A stretch of 64,000 nt of DNA from Chrysopilus asiliformis (lineage: Eukaryota > Arthropoda > Insecta > Diptera > Rhagionidae): NCBI GenBank assembly GCA_964034945.1, contig OZ035960.1, positions 87,280,348 to 87,344,347 on the forward strand. Reading direction: 5' to 3'. A program made the translations under genes and the position numbers. The notes under the pieces are model-generated. The model made no database searches. It was not told where the DNA came from and worked only from the letters and a program-made list of their open reading frames with translations. Every line of letters starts with the position of its first letter. The first letter of the stretch is position 1. This document shows positions 12,856-24,613 of this stretch, piece after piece.

Positions 12856-13420
12856 ATGGAAGATTATAACGTTGAACAACGTGTGCAAATCATCAAATTT
12901 TTTTTTCAAAATCAATGCTCCGTTCGAGAAATATTTCGCGCATTACGTTATTTTCATCCTCGCCACAATCGTCCTACCGAGTCGACTATTCGACGTTTGG
13001 TGGCCAAATTCGAGTCAACCGGTTCGATAAATAATCAGCCAACACCCCTACGTCACCGAAACACAAGGTCTGTTGAAAACATCGCGTGAGAGTGTACGGG
13101 AAAACCCGAGGCAGTCAATTTTTCGTCGTTCAAAAGAACTTGGCCTTTCTGCGACTTCAACTTGGCGAATTTCGCGTCGGGAATTGGATCTGCACCCGTA
13201 TAAAATCCAACTGACCCAGGAACTTAAGGTAGGCGACCATAGAAATCGCCGTGTGTTCGATGATTCGGTTATGGAGCAGTTGGAAGTTGACCCAAATTTC
13301 GCCAAAAAAAAATCATTTTTAGCGACGAGGCTCATTTTGGATGAATGGATATGTGAACAAGCAAAATTGTCGAATGTCTCCAGTAAAAACTAGGAACGGG
13401 TGCTACTTTTGTTGGAATAT
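12856..13420 (+). pseudogene. Decayed mariner-like transposase (N-terminal part)
   Basis: MEDYNVEQRVQIIKFFFQNQ opens a helix-turn-helix domain with STIRRLVAKFESTGS, followed by a frameshift near 13080. The next frame has SIFRRSKELGLSATSTWRIS and LHPYKIQLTQELK, a signature of insect mariner-like transposases. The catalytic SDEAHFG (about 13327) follows in a third frame, ending at a stop, and NKQNCRM is shifted again. At least three frameshifts; inactive. No terminal repeats found. Confidence 0.75.
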
Positions 13421-14752
13421 GTCCATTTTTCTCTTAGCCCCATATACATAATAATGATTCCACGACAACTAAGACTAATTCCAATATTTATGGAAGTCTT
13501 TGCGATAAAATGGTGTAACGAGTCCTAAAATCGCTTCCCATGTTTTATAGGAACGTTTCCTATGTAGCTTTTTTTCCGTGTAGTTATCCAACTGCGCAAT
13601 TTGAACAAATCGCTGAGGCAACTCTAAACGGCAATAGTCATCGCCGCTTGTTTGTTGAAATTTCAACAAATGTATTAAGAAGAAAGTATTTTTCAAGAAA
13701 AAAATGTTTGTTTTTGTTTAAAACTCAACATTTGTGCTCAGCATCAAAATTGTTTAATTTTTAAAAAATTCGCAATTTTACAAATTTTAGACTTAAATTT
13801 TCTTTCATACACGAAAAGTTAAGTAAATTTACACTCTCCGTGAAAAAGTTTGTAGAGTTTTATTTTATATTGAAATTCTCTCAAAATATATATTTTAAAA
13901 AATAAAGAAAACTACAATTGCCGAGGGCCAGTGGTGCCACAAGGTTCATATGAAGACTAGCAACATTTTTATTTAAAAAAAATCCATTTGTATGGCGGAA
14001 GGGGAAGGAAACTCATAGTATCCTATGTTTCTGTATACAATCAAACCGACCAACTTTGTCGTCGTAAAAACTTGAATCGAATTTAACTTTTGTCGATCAG
14101 CTCGCCGACAAAATTTCATGGTTGAATCAAAATGATATCTTATGCGGACGTCATAAAATCTAAATTTCGTAACTTAGGGGAAATTAAAGAAAGTATTAGG
14201 AAATATTGGTCGTATGCTGTGTTGCTTAGATTCATATTCCTATTATGTATGATAATTGGTAACAGAAGAATGTCATATGTGGCTCATCGTCCGTCTGTCA
14301 AAATCAATTGAAAAACAAATGACGTTTAGAACAACAAAGTGTACGGAATTGTATGTGGAGGACAACTTTGTCGCCATAATCGATCGTCGTAAATGTTGTG
14401 TCGGACCAATTGTGTTTTGCGCCTTGTAAATGATAGTTGGGTGGGTTTAGGGAGTTTCATTGACCGCAATATACAAAAATCATTTTATTCAATTTTCTTT
14501 GTTGTTGGCCGTTATTTTATAATTATTTTTGTGGTGTATAGATAGGCTTTTCGGTCGAAATTTTAAATTAAAAATTAAAAAAATCATTTTAAGAGCTCCA
14601 GAATGCAAAAAAAATACATTTTAGAGATTTTTGGATTTTCCAGTGGCGAAGGCGTATTTTTCATCCGAGGAGGCGATGCCGTTTACGGTTTTGAAATCGG
14701 TTGAAAAATAACGTTTTTATAGCGGTTTGTTTTTTTTTTTTTTTTAGAAAAA
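13421..14752. other. Unassigned DNA after the mariner pseudogene
   Basis: No coding signal. 14040-14420 repeats short phrases such as ACAACTTTGTCG and GTCGTAAA, which may mark an old diverged repeat. Confidence 0.35.
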
Positions 14753-15309
14753 AACATAACAAAGGCTATAATTGCCAATCTGGCAATTATTGAAAACCCG
14801 TATGTTGATATTCGTATCAAAATTCGAACAGTTGTACCAAAATTCCACTTTGAAGTCAAACTTTCCAATAAGATTTTTTAAAATTTATTCCAATCGGATT
14901 TTGATGTATGGGAGTTTTATGTAGAATCATATCCTAAATAATTTTTGTTCTTGCACTTTTTTGATAAGATGCACCGTTTTTGAGATATTCGCAAAAAAAC
15001 GTTTTCGTTCTAATGGTCCATTTTTGCCCATTAACGAACTTAGCCTCGCATTTTACGAAAAACGGATCTGCGCAAAATTTCAAGTCTCTAGCTCAATCCA
15101 TGCGCCCGCAATCCGCGCCACAGACAGACGGACGGACGGACGGACGGACAGACGGACAGACAGACAGACGGACGGACATGCAGAAATTAAATATTTTTCT
15201 CATTCTAAACACACTGGTGTAATTCATTTTTTTGTGCGATGACGGGATCTTGGCGTTACAAACGGTAAGGCAAAGTTAATATACCCTTTGGTTTCACCAT
15301 ACGGGTATA
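14753..15309 (+). mobile_element. Family H, full-length copy
   Basis: Starts aacataacaaaggctataatt with the CCAATCTGGCAATTATTG hairpin and ends ccatacgggtataaaaa. The central tract (15122-15180) is (GACG)n/(GACA)n. It lacks most of the GGGGTACCCCCC block seen in sister copies. Confidence 0.8.
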
Positions 15310-16876
15310 AAAACTTTGGGACGCCACTGAGCGGCCCCAAAGGCCAAGCGACTAAATATGAAATATGTTTTGGAAAGCACTTTATCCCCGCTAAATTTAA
15401 TATATACTACAAAATCATTTTCATATAGAATATAAAACTTCAATGTTGAATCATCACATGATTCACTATACAATAATTTCAAAAATAATATCCAATAATT
15501 TTTGTAATTACAAAATATCGTGACGTCGCTTGTGTCAAACGACACCATATTCAATTATCCACTTAGCATTATACTGAAACAGAAAAAAAGTAAAATTCAG
15601 GTTTTACTACCGAAGAAATTCTTTTGCAGAAATTTTGTAACTTCTCTAACGAAAAAACTCAAAACCTGGTGAACGCTTGTTCCATATGATAAAAAGCTGG
15701 CGCTTCAGGCTAATTATATGCCCATGGTTAGCTTTTGTAAACTGGTAACGAACTGAGTAACTTTTTAAATATACAGTGACGTTGCCGCCGCCCCAAGTGA
15801 AAATGTTTGTTTTAAGGTCTCTGCTACATTGAATAATCAAGTCAAAGACCAGAGATGGTGCAGCGGCAATTCTGCATTCCCGAAAAAGTCTTTCAATTAC
15901 CTGAACAAGGTGTAATCTAGTGCTTTAAGGAAATTGCATGCCTTCACCATGTCTTTACTTTTGGGTTAGCTTCCAGAACCAGTGAGTACTATGTAAAGTG
16001 GCTCACGCTTGGATTTTGGCAGTTACTGGCGCAGTGCGTTTCATCGGCTATGGAAGGCGTTTGAAATCGGGCAAAAAGTGCCCAGAATTCAATCAAATTT
16101 GCAACAAACAGGAACTCCTGGGGGGTCTTAAATATCGCGCACCTTTTTTGAATACCAAAAAAAATTGAAAACCTTCGAAAGGAAGATCTCGAAGTAACCC
16201 GCTGTGAATATAAGCAAGTGAAATATTTTTTCGCGTTTTTATTTTAAATTGTGTCAAATTACAGGAGAAAACAAACTACCGCCTCCCGTATTTTCTTACG
16301 TGTTAGGTTGATGCGTCAGTTTCTTGTTCAAATAAGAATGGCGTTTGGTTGTCAGGCAGTTGATTTTTAAAAAACCTATAAAAAATTATTTGATTGATTT
16401 GAGTGTAAATTGAATTGTATATGCGTGAAATAATTAAACGTCTAAGAAAAAAATTCAATGCAAAATAAAAATGCGAAATAGTGCGGCATCGCGACTGGTG
16501 GCCTGTTTACCTTTTCTCGACATCTCGACTGTTTTCTGCATAATATCTGTAGATATTATTTGACATGTAGCACTTGCTTTTTTGCGGTTAATAGATTGGC
16601 GCTGGCGCTGTCGGAATACATTGAAATTGAAAACGATGCTTCGGTTTAGATCAACTGAAGTGGGATCAACTGAATTTTATTGAAAAAAAAAACAAATTGT
16701 CACCAATATGATGAAATCGCAAAATTTTTGTATCAATGCCTTCATAATTCTACTGTTCAACTCAATTTTTATTTCCATGTTTCGAAAAGTTGTTTTTTTT
16801 ATAGATTTTGGCTTCCTGATTTCAACTTGATTTGAGTCCATCAAAAAATTTTGTAGACACCTACTCATATATTTAT
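15310..16876. other. Unassigned DNA
   Basis: 15840-16210 has higher GC and broken open frames (for example YWRSAFHRLWKAFEIGQKV in one frame) that suggest a decayed ORF, but frames disagree and nothing is recognised. The remainder is AT-rich without signal. Confidence 0.3.
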
Positions 16877-17449
16877 CAGGGTTGTCAAAAAACCCACTAC
16901 ACATGAGTTTTACTGGTTTTTTATTTGGAGTTTTGGTTTTTTGCCGCATTTTTTTTTCACATAACACGTGTGTTTAACAGATCGATGACGGCGCACGATT
17001 AATTCTGTGGTCACAAGGAATAACCCGTTAAGTATATTTTCAATTTCAACTGCATTTGAACCTACAAAAAGAATATTTTAGCTTCACATGAAAATTAACT
17101 TGCAGTAATCTAGGCAACGATTTCCTAGTTAGTAATACAACAAGCCTATTTCTGCTCGGAAATTTCTGAAGTTTCCGAGCAGAAAACAGGCTTGTACTAT
17201 TACTAACTCCGAAATCTTCGCCTAGATTACTGCAAATTAATTTTCGAATCTGAAAACATTCAATTGTTGGGTCGCTGAAGCAGTAGTAGAATCATTTTTC
17301 AAAAAACAATATACGGTCGAAAGCAAAGCAAGTCAAATGCAAAAAGACAAATATAAAAAAGCTTGGAATATTTAAATAAAATCAAGAAAAAAGGAAAAAA
17401 AAATTTTGGGTTTGGGTTTTAAATTGGGATTTTTGGGCAGATAACCCTG
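16877..17449. mobile_element. hAT-type MITE
   Basis: Termini CAGGGTTGTC and GATAACCCTG, with a perfect 8-bp target duplication ATATTTAT at 16869-16876 and 17450-17457. Short CAGGG-type ends and 8-bp duplications define hAT. 573 bp; it contains the palindrome at 17089-17246. Confidence 0.8.
17089..17246. repeat. Foldback palindrome inside the hAT-type MITE
   Basis: Arms of about 70 bp (GAAAATTAACTTGCAGTAAT... and its reverse complement) meet around TTTCTGAAGTTT near 17170. The inner stem TTTCTGCTCGGAAA pairs with TTTCCGAGCAGAAA. Confidence 0.75.
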
Positions 17450-17654
17450 ATATTTATAAAAGCTATCCACAAAATACGTCACGCTAGTTTTAGGCTGTTG
17501 GGACCCCGGCTCTCCACTTCTTGTCACCCTTTTTGCTGATTCTTTGTATAAAGTTTAAAATCGCTGTCACATTACCGCAAACCCTTTCCCCCAAAAAGTT
17601 TGACGTTTTTAAAAGACTGACCCCATTTTTTATCATCGATATTCTCAAAAAAAA

Positions 17655-17982
17655 GTCCAACGTAGTCCAAGTGGTAAAGTACTTGTCCCGTATTCCGGAG
17701 GTCGGTGGTTCAATTATCGACTGTCGCACGCTGTGATTCAAGTCCACTCAACTTGCCTTACGAAATTGAGTAGTGATAGTTGCCGCTTGGTCTTAACGAC
17801 ATCATCGATCTAGATTGCTATCACGGCCCCTGCTGTTGATGGGTTGCAACATAAAAACCTTACAAATGGTTCACAATCCATGTAAAAACTGTAGGTGCGA
17901 AGCAGGGTAGAAATTGTTATGAAACCTCAATTGAGGAGGCCCAGGCTCTTCGAGAGCTGTAACGCCAAGGACGATGATTATT
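17655..17982 (+). mobile_element. tRNA-derived SINE
   Basis: The head reads like a tRNA gene with pol III boxes: A-box-like TAGTCCAAGTGG (17663-17674) and B-box-like GGTTCAATTATCGACT (17707-17722). The body ends ctcttcgagagctgtaacgcc, then GACGATGATTATT and an A run. Without cloverleaf integrity it is not a functional tRNA gene. A second copy lies at 4349-4599. Confidence 0.7.
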
Positions 17983-18539
17983 AAAAAAAATTAATGTCAG
18001 CTTTTCAGAGAAAGTGCCAGACTATATGATAACACTCCAACATTTTCCACCTTTTTCACTTTCTACGGTAAAAAAAGCAATTTCTATGAGTTTTTGAATG
18101 ATAAATCCTTAGAAAGCTTTCAAGGATCATTTACTAAAAAAATTGACGACATAAACAGGTTGGACAATGTTGTTGAGCTCAAAATTATCTTTCGGAATCC
18201 ATTCACAGAAAGTCAATAGCTGTTCTACTGTCTTATCTTTTAACTTCCTTTTTAGGTACCACAGCGACCCGACACAAAATATGCATTGTAATCTCGAGTA
18301 TTTTGCTTATTGTAGCTTGGGCGCCGGCAAAAATTATTGTGTATTTCCGGTTTCGCTTCCCTCCCCCCTTTTTACCCGTTTCTGCTTTATTTACAGACGA
18401 TCTCCAACGATAGAACATTTGGCGACGTTACGCGTGAACAGGTGGTACGATTCAGATAAAAATTGGCACATAAATACTTGTTAACTATTATAAAAAAAAA
18501 GTATCTACAGTCTGTGTCGGAAGAAAAGAACCGCGTTTT

Positions 18540-18730
18540 TTGCAAAGTAGAAAAGATATTTGCGTGGGCCTACAGACAAACAGACAGAAAGATATTTTTG
18601 TAATAATACTCCAATCGACTCAGGAGTTCTCGGGAAATGTTTTTTAGGCAAAATTGAGGAGTTGAAATTTTTCATGAATACAATACTTTATTATACTTTG
18701 TATAAAATAGTACCTAATATGAATGAAATG
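18540..18730 (+). repeat. Interspersed repeat tail
   Basis: The stretch with acagacaaacagacagaaag, ctccaatcga, atgttttttaggc and aatacaatactttattatac recurs diverged at 50780-50920 and, in reverse, near 3530-3580. Confidence 0.5.
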
Positions 18731-19805
18731 GTAAAATATGATTCTAAAATAACAAAATATCGGTAGCTTAACCCTTTCACTCGGCGCGTACACAATTGTG
18801 TACATCATATTTAACTCGTATTTCTAAGAGAATTAGAGGATATTGATGTATATATATTGTAAATATTTCTTTTTAGTCAAATAATTTTCTTGAAAAGAAA
18901 CACATAAGTTTATAGAATTGCAGTTAATTGTTATATTTGGCTTAATTTCCTATAGCTAACAAAAAAGTCAAAGCCGCATCGAAGTGACCGAATTTTAAAT
19001 TTTGATTTAAAAATAAAATATGAATTATTTAGAGTGTAAAAATATTTATTTATATAAAGTAAAGCCTAATATTTTATATTTTTATTGCAAAATTGGTAAA
19101 TTTAATATTATTTTTTTTGTAAAAGTTATAACAAAATCGCATGTACGCATTTGTGTACATACGAAGTCAAGTCACATGTACACAAATGTGTACATGTACA
19201 CAGTTGTGGTCTAACCGACTCAAGTTAACAGAAATTCTATTATAAAATTTGAATTGATTTGACCATTTGGCTCAAAATATTCAAAAAAAAACCAGATAAA
19301 AGGACTTAGCAGAAATTTTAAATACTGATTCAGAGATAGAGCTTTTTGATAATTTTTTTATATATATATTTTACGCCAGGAGCTTACGCAAATTGCCTCT
19401 AATGCCGAAGCACAGCTGAAGACATCATAATGATTGTGAAAACCAGGAATCAGAAACAACCAGTGCGAATCCTCCCAATGATATAATTAATATCAGTACA
19501 AATCGACAGGCGAATTTATTAGATGTTGTTAGGAATAATGAGAAATTCTGCATTGTAAATATGAAATGTGAGTTTCAATAATAATAGTATGGGGATACAA
19601 GTAAGCACCAGAGTTAAATGAAGACAACAATATAGAATACGTGGATGAATTTGAACAATATGTTGTAACTGAAAAAAATTGAGTTAAGACAGAGGGAATC
19701 TCACCGTAATTATTTGTTTTTCAATTAAATAATGTCACTGGCAATGATAGCAATTTTTTTTTAACCAAAATTCTTTCGTCATATTTCGAAAGATATAGCC
19801 CAAGC

Positions 19806-19938
19806 AGGTCCATAGCCAGGGGGTGGGCTTGAAGCCCCCACCCCGTCCCTAAATTTTGATCGTTCACCCAAAAAAAAATTGGTTCTGAGAGTTCTAGAAC
19901 CAAGCCCCCCACGAAACGAAATCCTGGCTATGGGCTTG
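19806..19938. repeat. Inverted repeat nested in the piggyBac-type element
   Basis: ggtccatagccagggggtgg...cttg at the left pairs with ccaagccccccacg...cctggctatgggct at the right. The loop contains acccaaaaaaaaattgg. It could be a small MITE. Confidence 0.5.
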
Positions 19939-20087
19939 AGCCCAAGATAAATGTATAAGCGAAAGGTACCTTATACCAATAATTATGCAGAACCAAAAGA
20001 CGTCTACATACAAACCCTGTAGAAATGACGCAGTTTTTTTGGAATTCATATCTTAATGGGAGTTATGAAGGTCCCTCAAATTAAGGG

Positions 20088-20199
20088 GGACCCACATATA
20101 CCACAAAAAAATTGGCTCAATTGAAAATTAATTAGGTCTCCCCCCTCCTACCGAATTAATTTTCAATTGAACCAACTTTTTTGTGGTATATGTGGGTCC
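20088..20199. repeat. Foldback, 46-bp arms
   Basis: GGACCCACATATACCACAAA..., reading into CAATTGAAAATTAATT, is repeated in reverse complement after a 19-bp pyrimidine-rich loop (AGGTCTCCCCCCTCCTACC). Near-perfect pairing (two differences). Confidence 0.75.
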
Positions 20200-20442
20200 A
20201 CAGAGACAACTTTTCATCAACTTGGAATTTTGAATTTCCAAAAAAACGTTTTTTCGATACATCCTGATGGACAATGATTAACTCGTTATGTACACAAATG
20301 AGTACATGATCAAAAAGCGACTTCTAAAAAAAAATTTAAATTTTTTAAATTTGGAAATATATTGTGTTGCTATATATTATTGAAAAAAGCAACAAAATAT
20401 TTTGTTTTGCTATTAGAAATAAATGCCGAGTGAAAGGGTTAA

Positions 20443-21623
20443 AGAGAATTAACAACATTTATCAAACTAATTAACATCATACGTTCCTATCAAAGTGTTT
20501 CCTTCTTTACAAACGCAATGCATCAATAAGTGCAAATGGCTTTGTGCAAAAATTATTAGTGATCTTGGCTTCTTATACAGAGAGGCTATACAGAGAATAT
20601 AGCGTGTACGAGTACATCTAAATATAAAGAGACTAAACTGCAAAGCCAACTTTCAGAACATTTGTGGACAAGTGTTTCTCATATAGTGAAAAAGACATGG
20701 GAGACCTACCACTGACTAAACTGATAGTGAAAATAAATTCAACATTTTCTTTTATTGCATTTTACATACATTGAGTAAAATATGCAAATAGCGTACCTGA
20801 AATAAAATCGTATAACTGATCGCGGCCTGCTACCAGTGAATGATAGCACCGTCCATATGAGAATTAGGTGCCCATCAAGAAATTGCACTTTTAATAAAAG
20901 AAAAGAAAACAACAAAATCACCTTATCGTTGAATGAATTACGAGCAAGTTTTAAGCAAAGTTAGATGGTGGGGCAACAGTAACTGGACAGGATGTTACTA
21001 ACCATTTAACTTGAATCCCATCATACTTATTGTCAGCTGAAACGTCTCTACTGCTCCCAAGTCACTTCCCTTCCGCCAATTTCATTTTCACGTGTACAAC
21101 CAGGAAGACGACTCTTAAAGCTTTTTATTAACTGTTAAACTCCCATGTCGCCATGAGAGCATTACCTGTTGGATCTTAATCTGTCACTGTTATGATGGTA
21201 CATTCGGAGAATTTCAATTAAAATGAATTAAATAAAAATACTTGTACGATTAATATCAAAAAGGATCATCTCACATTCTGGCATACCACGAACTGACCAA
21301 ACAAGTTCTTTAATTCAATTTAATTGAAAGATTGGCTCACGAGCGCTTCTCGATTTAAATCTGTTTCAATTAAAAAGCAGTTAGCAAAATTTTCTGAGTA
21401 ATTAAGGTCAAAAAAATACACAAATATCTTCGAATTTGTTTTTCCAGAGTATATTTTGGGTAATTTTTATCAAATTGAATTTATTGTAAGTTCCTTATGT
21501 CATGGTGTCCCCCGAAATGTTTTCCCAGTTTCAAAATACATTAAAACTTTTCGGTTTTATTGAAAAGTGGAAAATTTAGATGCCTTTGCAGCTGATAGGA
21601 TGTGCTCTACGACTTTTTTTTAA
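20443..21623. other. Unassigned DNA
   Basis: Non-repetitive and moderately mixed composition, which is unusual for this side of the window, but no exon with both splice sites and an open frame was found. Confidence 0.35.
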
Positions 21624-21699
21624 CCCTAGGATGTGCAACTGGGCCTGTGCAGGCCCAGTAGGACCACTTAGCGCCTCCGAAGTGTTGCACATCCTAGGG
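21624..21699. mobile_element. 76-bp piggyBac-type MITE
   Basis: TTAA|CCCTAGGATGTGCAAC ... GTTGCACATCCTAGGG|TTAA: perfect 16-bp inverted repeats with TTAA duplications (21620-21623 and 21700-21703). CCCTAG-type ends at TTAA are typical of piggyBac. The core is the hairpin TGGGCCTGTGCAGGCCCA. Confidence 0.85.
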
Positions 21700-22317
21700 T
21701 TAATAAATAAAAAAGATAACGAATTCGCTAAAAAAAACTAAAATCAACTTTTATATCTTTTAGCAAAAATAAAACTATTGCCCTTATTCTGGAATTGTGA
21801 CCGGTCACAAATCACAATCCATCAATGAACATCGATTTTGAGGTTTACTTTGTGAATTTTTTGTGACTGAGCCGCCATTTTGTATTCTTGACGTTGCGTC
21901 ACAAGAAAAGTAACAAAGAAATTACCTGATTACAATTTCGGATTGGTGAATAAGTTTGACAACTGCTTTGTGATTATTTAGTTCAATTTTTGGTTTTGTG
22001 AGTTTTTAAAGTGATTATAATGTTTGTAAATCTGTGGAAATTGTGGAGAAAGTGTGTGTGTGCCTGCGTGTTCAATTATAGAAACGGTTAGATATTTTTG
22101 GAAACCTGAACATTTTGCACAAAAATTGTAATCATTGCATTTTTTCGATCGTGTAAAAAGGCACTTACTATTACCGCGCCATCTGTTGGAAAGCAACATA
22201 ACCTTACAATTACTAAAATCTCAGTCAACGATTCGGTTACACCATTTTCCGAGAACAGAATAATTGCACTGTTAAAAATTCTAACCGCCACAAATTAATT
22301 GTGATTTTACTGAAAAG

Positions 22318-22603
22318 TTATAACAGTATAGATACTTTTTCATCAATCGAAAAGAAAAGAAATGCCCGTATAAGATATATTGCCTGAATAATCGCTTTTA
22401 GCATAATATTCATATCAAATTGCTCTATTCCGAAAATGCACTTTAGACGTTCCACCGTTTTATTGTCACCAATTTCAGTGCATAATCCGTGAATGCAATG
22501 ATTATCACCACAGGGGATCGTCCGCTGTCTACCAAAAATCTCAACATTATGAAAAGATTTAGCGCCAAGATACATGATATCCAATGTAACACCACCCAAT
22601 AAT
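22318..22603 (-). CDS. Candidate exon with an EGF-like half-domain
   Basis: After the minus-strand acceptor tttatctcttag an open frame reads LLGGVTLDIMYLGAKSFHNV and later CGDNHCIHGLCTEI and RLKCIFG. C-x4-C-x4-C followed by x-C-x-F-G resembles an EGF repeat that has lost one Cys. The rest of the frame (FDMNIMLKAIIQ to the stop) is not EGF-like. It may be a decayed exon or chance. Confidence 0.2.
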
Positions 22604-22852
22604 CTAAGAGATAAATCAGATGATTTCAAAGCGCGGTTTTTAGGCAATTAATGAAACATTACGCCTTAAGTGTCATTATGAGCGATTTGTTCACAGCATG
22701 AAAACTTTCAATGGACACCGATGACCGATTACCGTCATTTTATAATGTGAACAACAGTAATCTTTATTCGTCGTACAAATATTATTGAAAATTGAACATT
22801 ATTAGAGAAAAAGCTAACACGAAATTTTCACATTGATGTAGGATGATGGACA

Positions 22853-23045
22853 AAACATAACAAAAGCTATAATTGCCAATCTGGCAATTATTGAAAACCC
22901 GTATGGTGATATTCGTATCAAAATTCGAACAGTTATATCAAAATTCCTCTTTGAAGTCAAACTTTTCAATAATATTTTTTTAAATTTATTCCAATTGGAT
23001 TTTGATGTATGGGAGTCTTATGTAGAATCATGTCCTAAATAAATT
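22853..23045 (+). mobile_element. Family H fragment (5' part)
   Basis: Runs from aaacataacaaaagctataat to gaatcatgtcctaaataa, then the similarity stops. The 3' two thirds are missing. Confidence 0.75.
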
Positions 23046-23943
23046 TTGTGGAAAAATGAAATTTTTTTTGCAAGTACAATATTTTTTTTACTTTCCTCTG
23101 TAAATGAGTTTTACGAAAATTATAGTTTTCTGTCAACTTTTGGAAAAGTAACGTTAGCTATAACGAATACCTCGCATACCATTTTTTTAAGTTTTTTGAA
23201 CATTTCTCGAAAGTTGCGTTTTTTGGGAAAAAATGTGTATGCCAATATTTAAAGGATGTAAAATTTCCTGCATTTTTCCCTTTAAAAGCTTTACGTATCT
23301 TTAACGATTCTCGGGATATTCGAAAAAATAATATTTTTACAAGTGATATTTTGAAGTTAGACAATTTTATTGAATTTTGATATCGTACCTTGGTTAACTG
23401 TTCGCAAAATGCAATTTCTTTCAATCAAATGAATTGTGGGAAAATTAAATTAAATTTTCCACAAAAAGCCATTAGGGCAGTTTTTTTTTAATTTTATTTT
23501 TTATTTAAAAAAACTCCCAAACCCTGCTCATATGCAAAATTTCAGATAAATCTGAGAACTAGCCCGCCAATTTATACGGTAATAAAAAAAACATCCTCTG
23601 ATATGAAATACATCATTTAGGGTATTCAACGATTCCTTGTGGAGCAACTTTGATCGCTCTTATGGGTTCAAAACTCAGACTAGAAGCGAAAAAAACTATG
23701 CAATACGCGGTCTTTAACAGGAAGTGAGTTAAATTTAGATGATTTTCAAAATCACAATTTCGTGCAGCATCTTAGTATAATATTTATTCTACAAGTATTT
23801 TGTTTTTTTTTTTCTATGAAGTGAAACGCATCATCATCTAACTTGAATCGTCGCTAAATTGCAGAATTTGCATATCGTTTCTCTTTGGAGTTAGCGTGTC
23901 TACTCAACTTCCATTTCCTCGGCTCAACACTTAACATTCATAG

Positions 23944-24033
23944 TTAAATGAAGAATGTCTTAATCAAAAACTCGAAGATAGAATCATGCCGCAAGTAATG
24001 GATAATTTGAAACTCGATTTGGTGTGCGACGAC
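23944..24033 (+). CDS. Candidate isolated exon, 30 codons
   Basis: Acceptor cttaacattcatag, 90 nt open in one frame (LNEECLNQKLEDRIMPQVMD, then NLKLDLVCDD), then the consensus donor gtaagt. Phase 0 on both sides would splice legally to the MICU3 exon at 37850, but distance and lack of homology make that only a possibility. Confidence 0.28.
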
Positions 24034-24613
24034 GTAAGTATTTATTCATCAAATGTATCCACGCTCTTAACGCTTCGTTTGCCAGTGATTTTGTCAATAG
24101 CTGCAGGGTAAGCGTGCTAAAGATACATTACTGCAAAATAGCATCTTCATCTCAACGCTACTATCATCATTTGATTATTGGTTTCTATCAATTAAGTTAG
24201 TAATGGCATATACGTATTTTACATGGAAAATATCAATTTATTTACTGCGCGGGTGTTGTATATTTTTTTTAACTTCCTGCTAGACGATTCATTCAGAATT
24301 CTTCAGTGTCTTTATAATAGACCTTACGGTGACTATTTCATTGAATGACTTTTCCTATTTCAGTGAATGACGGTGAACCCTAGATGAATTTTCCAGTAAA
24401 GCCTCGATTACTATTGAAGCGGATCCTTGATAACTTCTCCGGTAAATGAACTGATGCATTCGTTGGAAGGATCGCCATAAAACTTTCCATGAATGAATTG
24501 ATGAATTCACCAAAAAGGTCATCACCAAAATAATAATAAAAGATCTGATGTGAACATGACTTTCATCATCCACAAGTTACACTATAACCCGACAAGTAAA
24601 ATATTAGCTTATA

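Larger units (their letters stand above)
18772..20438. mobile_element. piggyBac-type element with 14-bp TIRs
   Basis: TTAA flanks both ends (18768-18771 and 20439-20442). The termini are perfect 14-bp inverted repeats CCCTTTCACTCGGC. The interior carries palindromic GTACACAATTGTGTAC-like motifs near both ends and in the middle (18791, 19140-19205, 20288). No transposase frame is recognised in the 1667 bp, so it is probably non-autonomous. Confidence 0.78.

Noticed and set aside
14961..15242. Similar frames in each family H copy (MIRCTVFEIFAKN..., RRTDGRTD...)
   Set aside because: The same peptide recurs in every copy because the DNA is repeated; the Asp-Arg-Thr runs come from the tetranucleotide tract. 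There is no start context or conserved stop.
15840..16210. Possible gene in a locally GC-richer stretch
   Set aside because: Protein-like fragments occur in several frames but none is consistent, and no family is recognised.
17655..17730. tRNA gene
   Set aside because: A- and B-box-like motifs are present but no cloverleaf forms and the sequence continues into a SINE body with a second copy at 4349.
19380..19700. piggyBac transposase remnant inside the TTAA element
   Set aside because: No conserved transposase motif could be read in any frame.
21781..21960. MITE beginning GCCCTTATTCTGG
   Set aside because: The left end resembles known ends in this window, but no inverted partner or target duplication was found.
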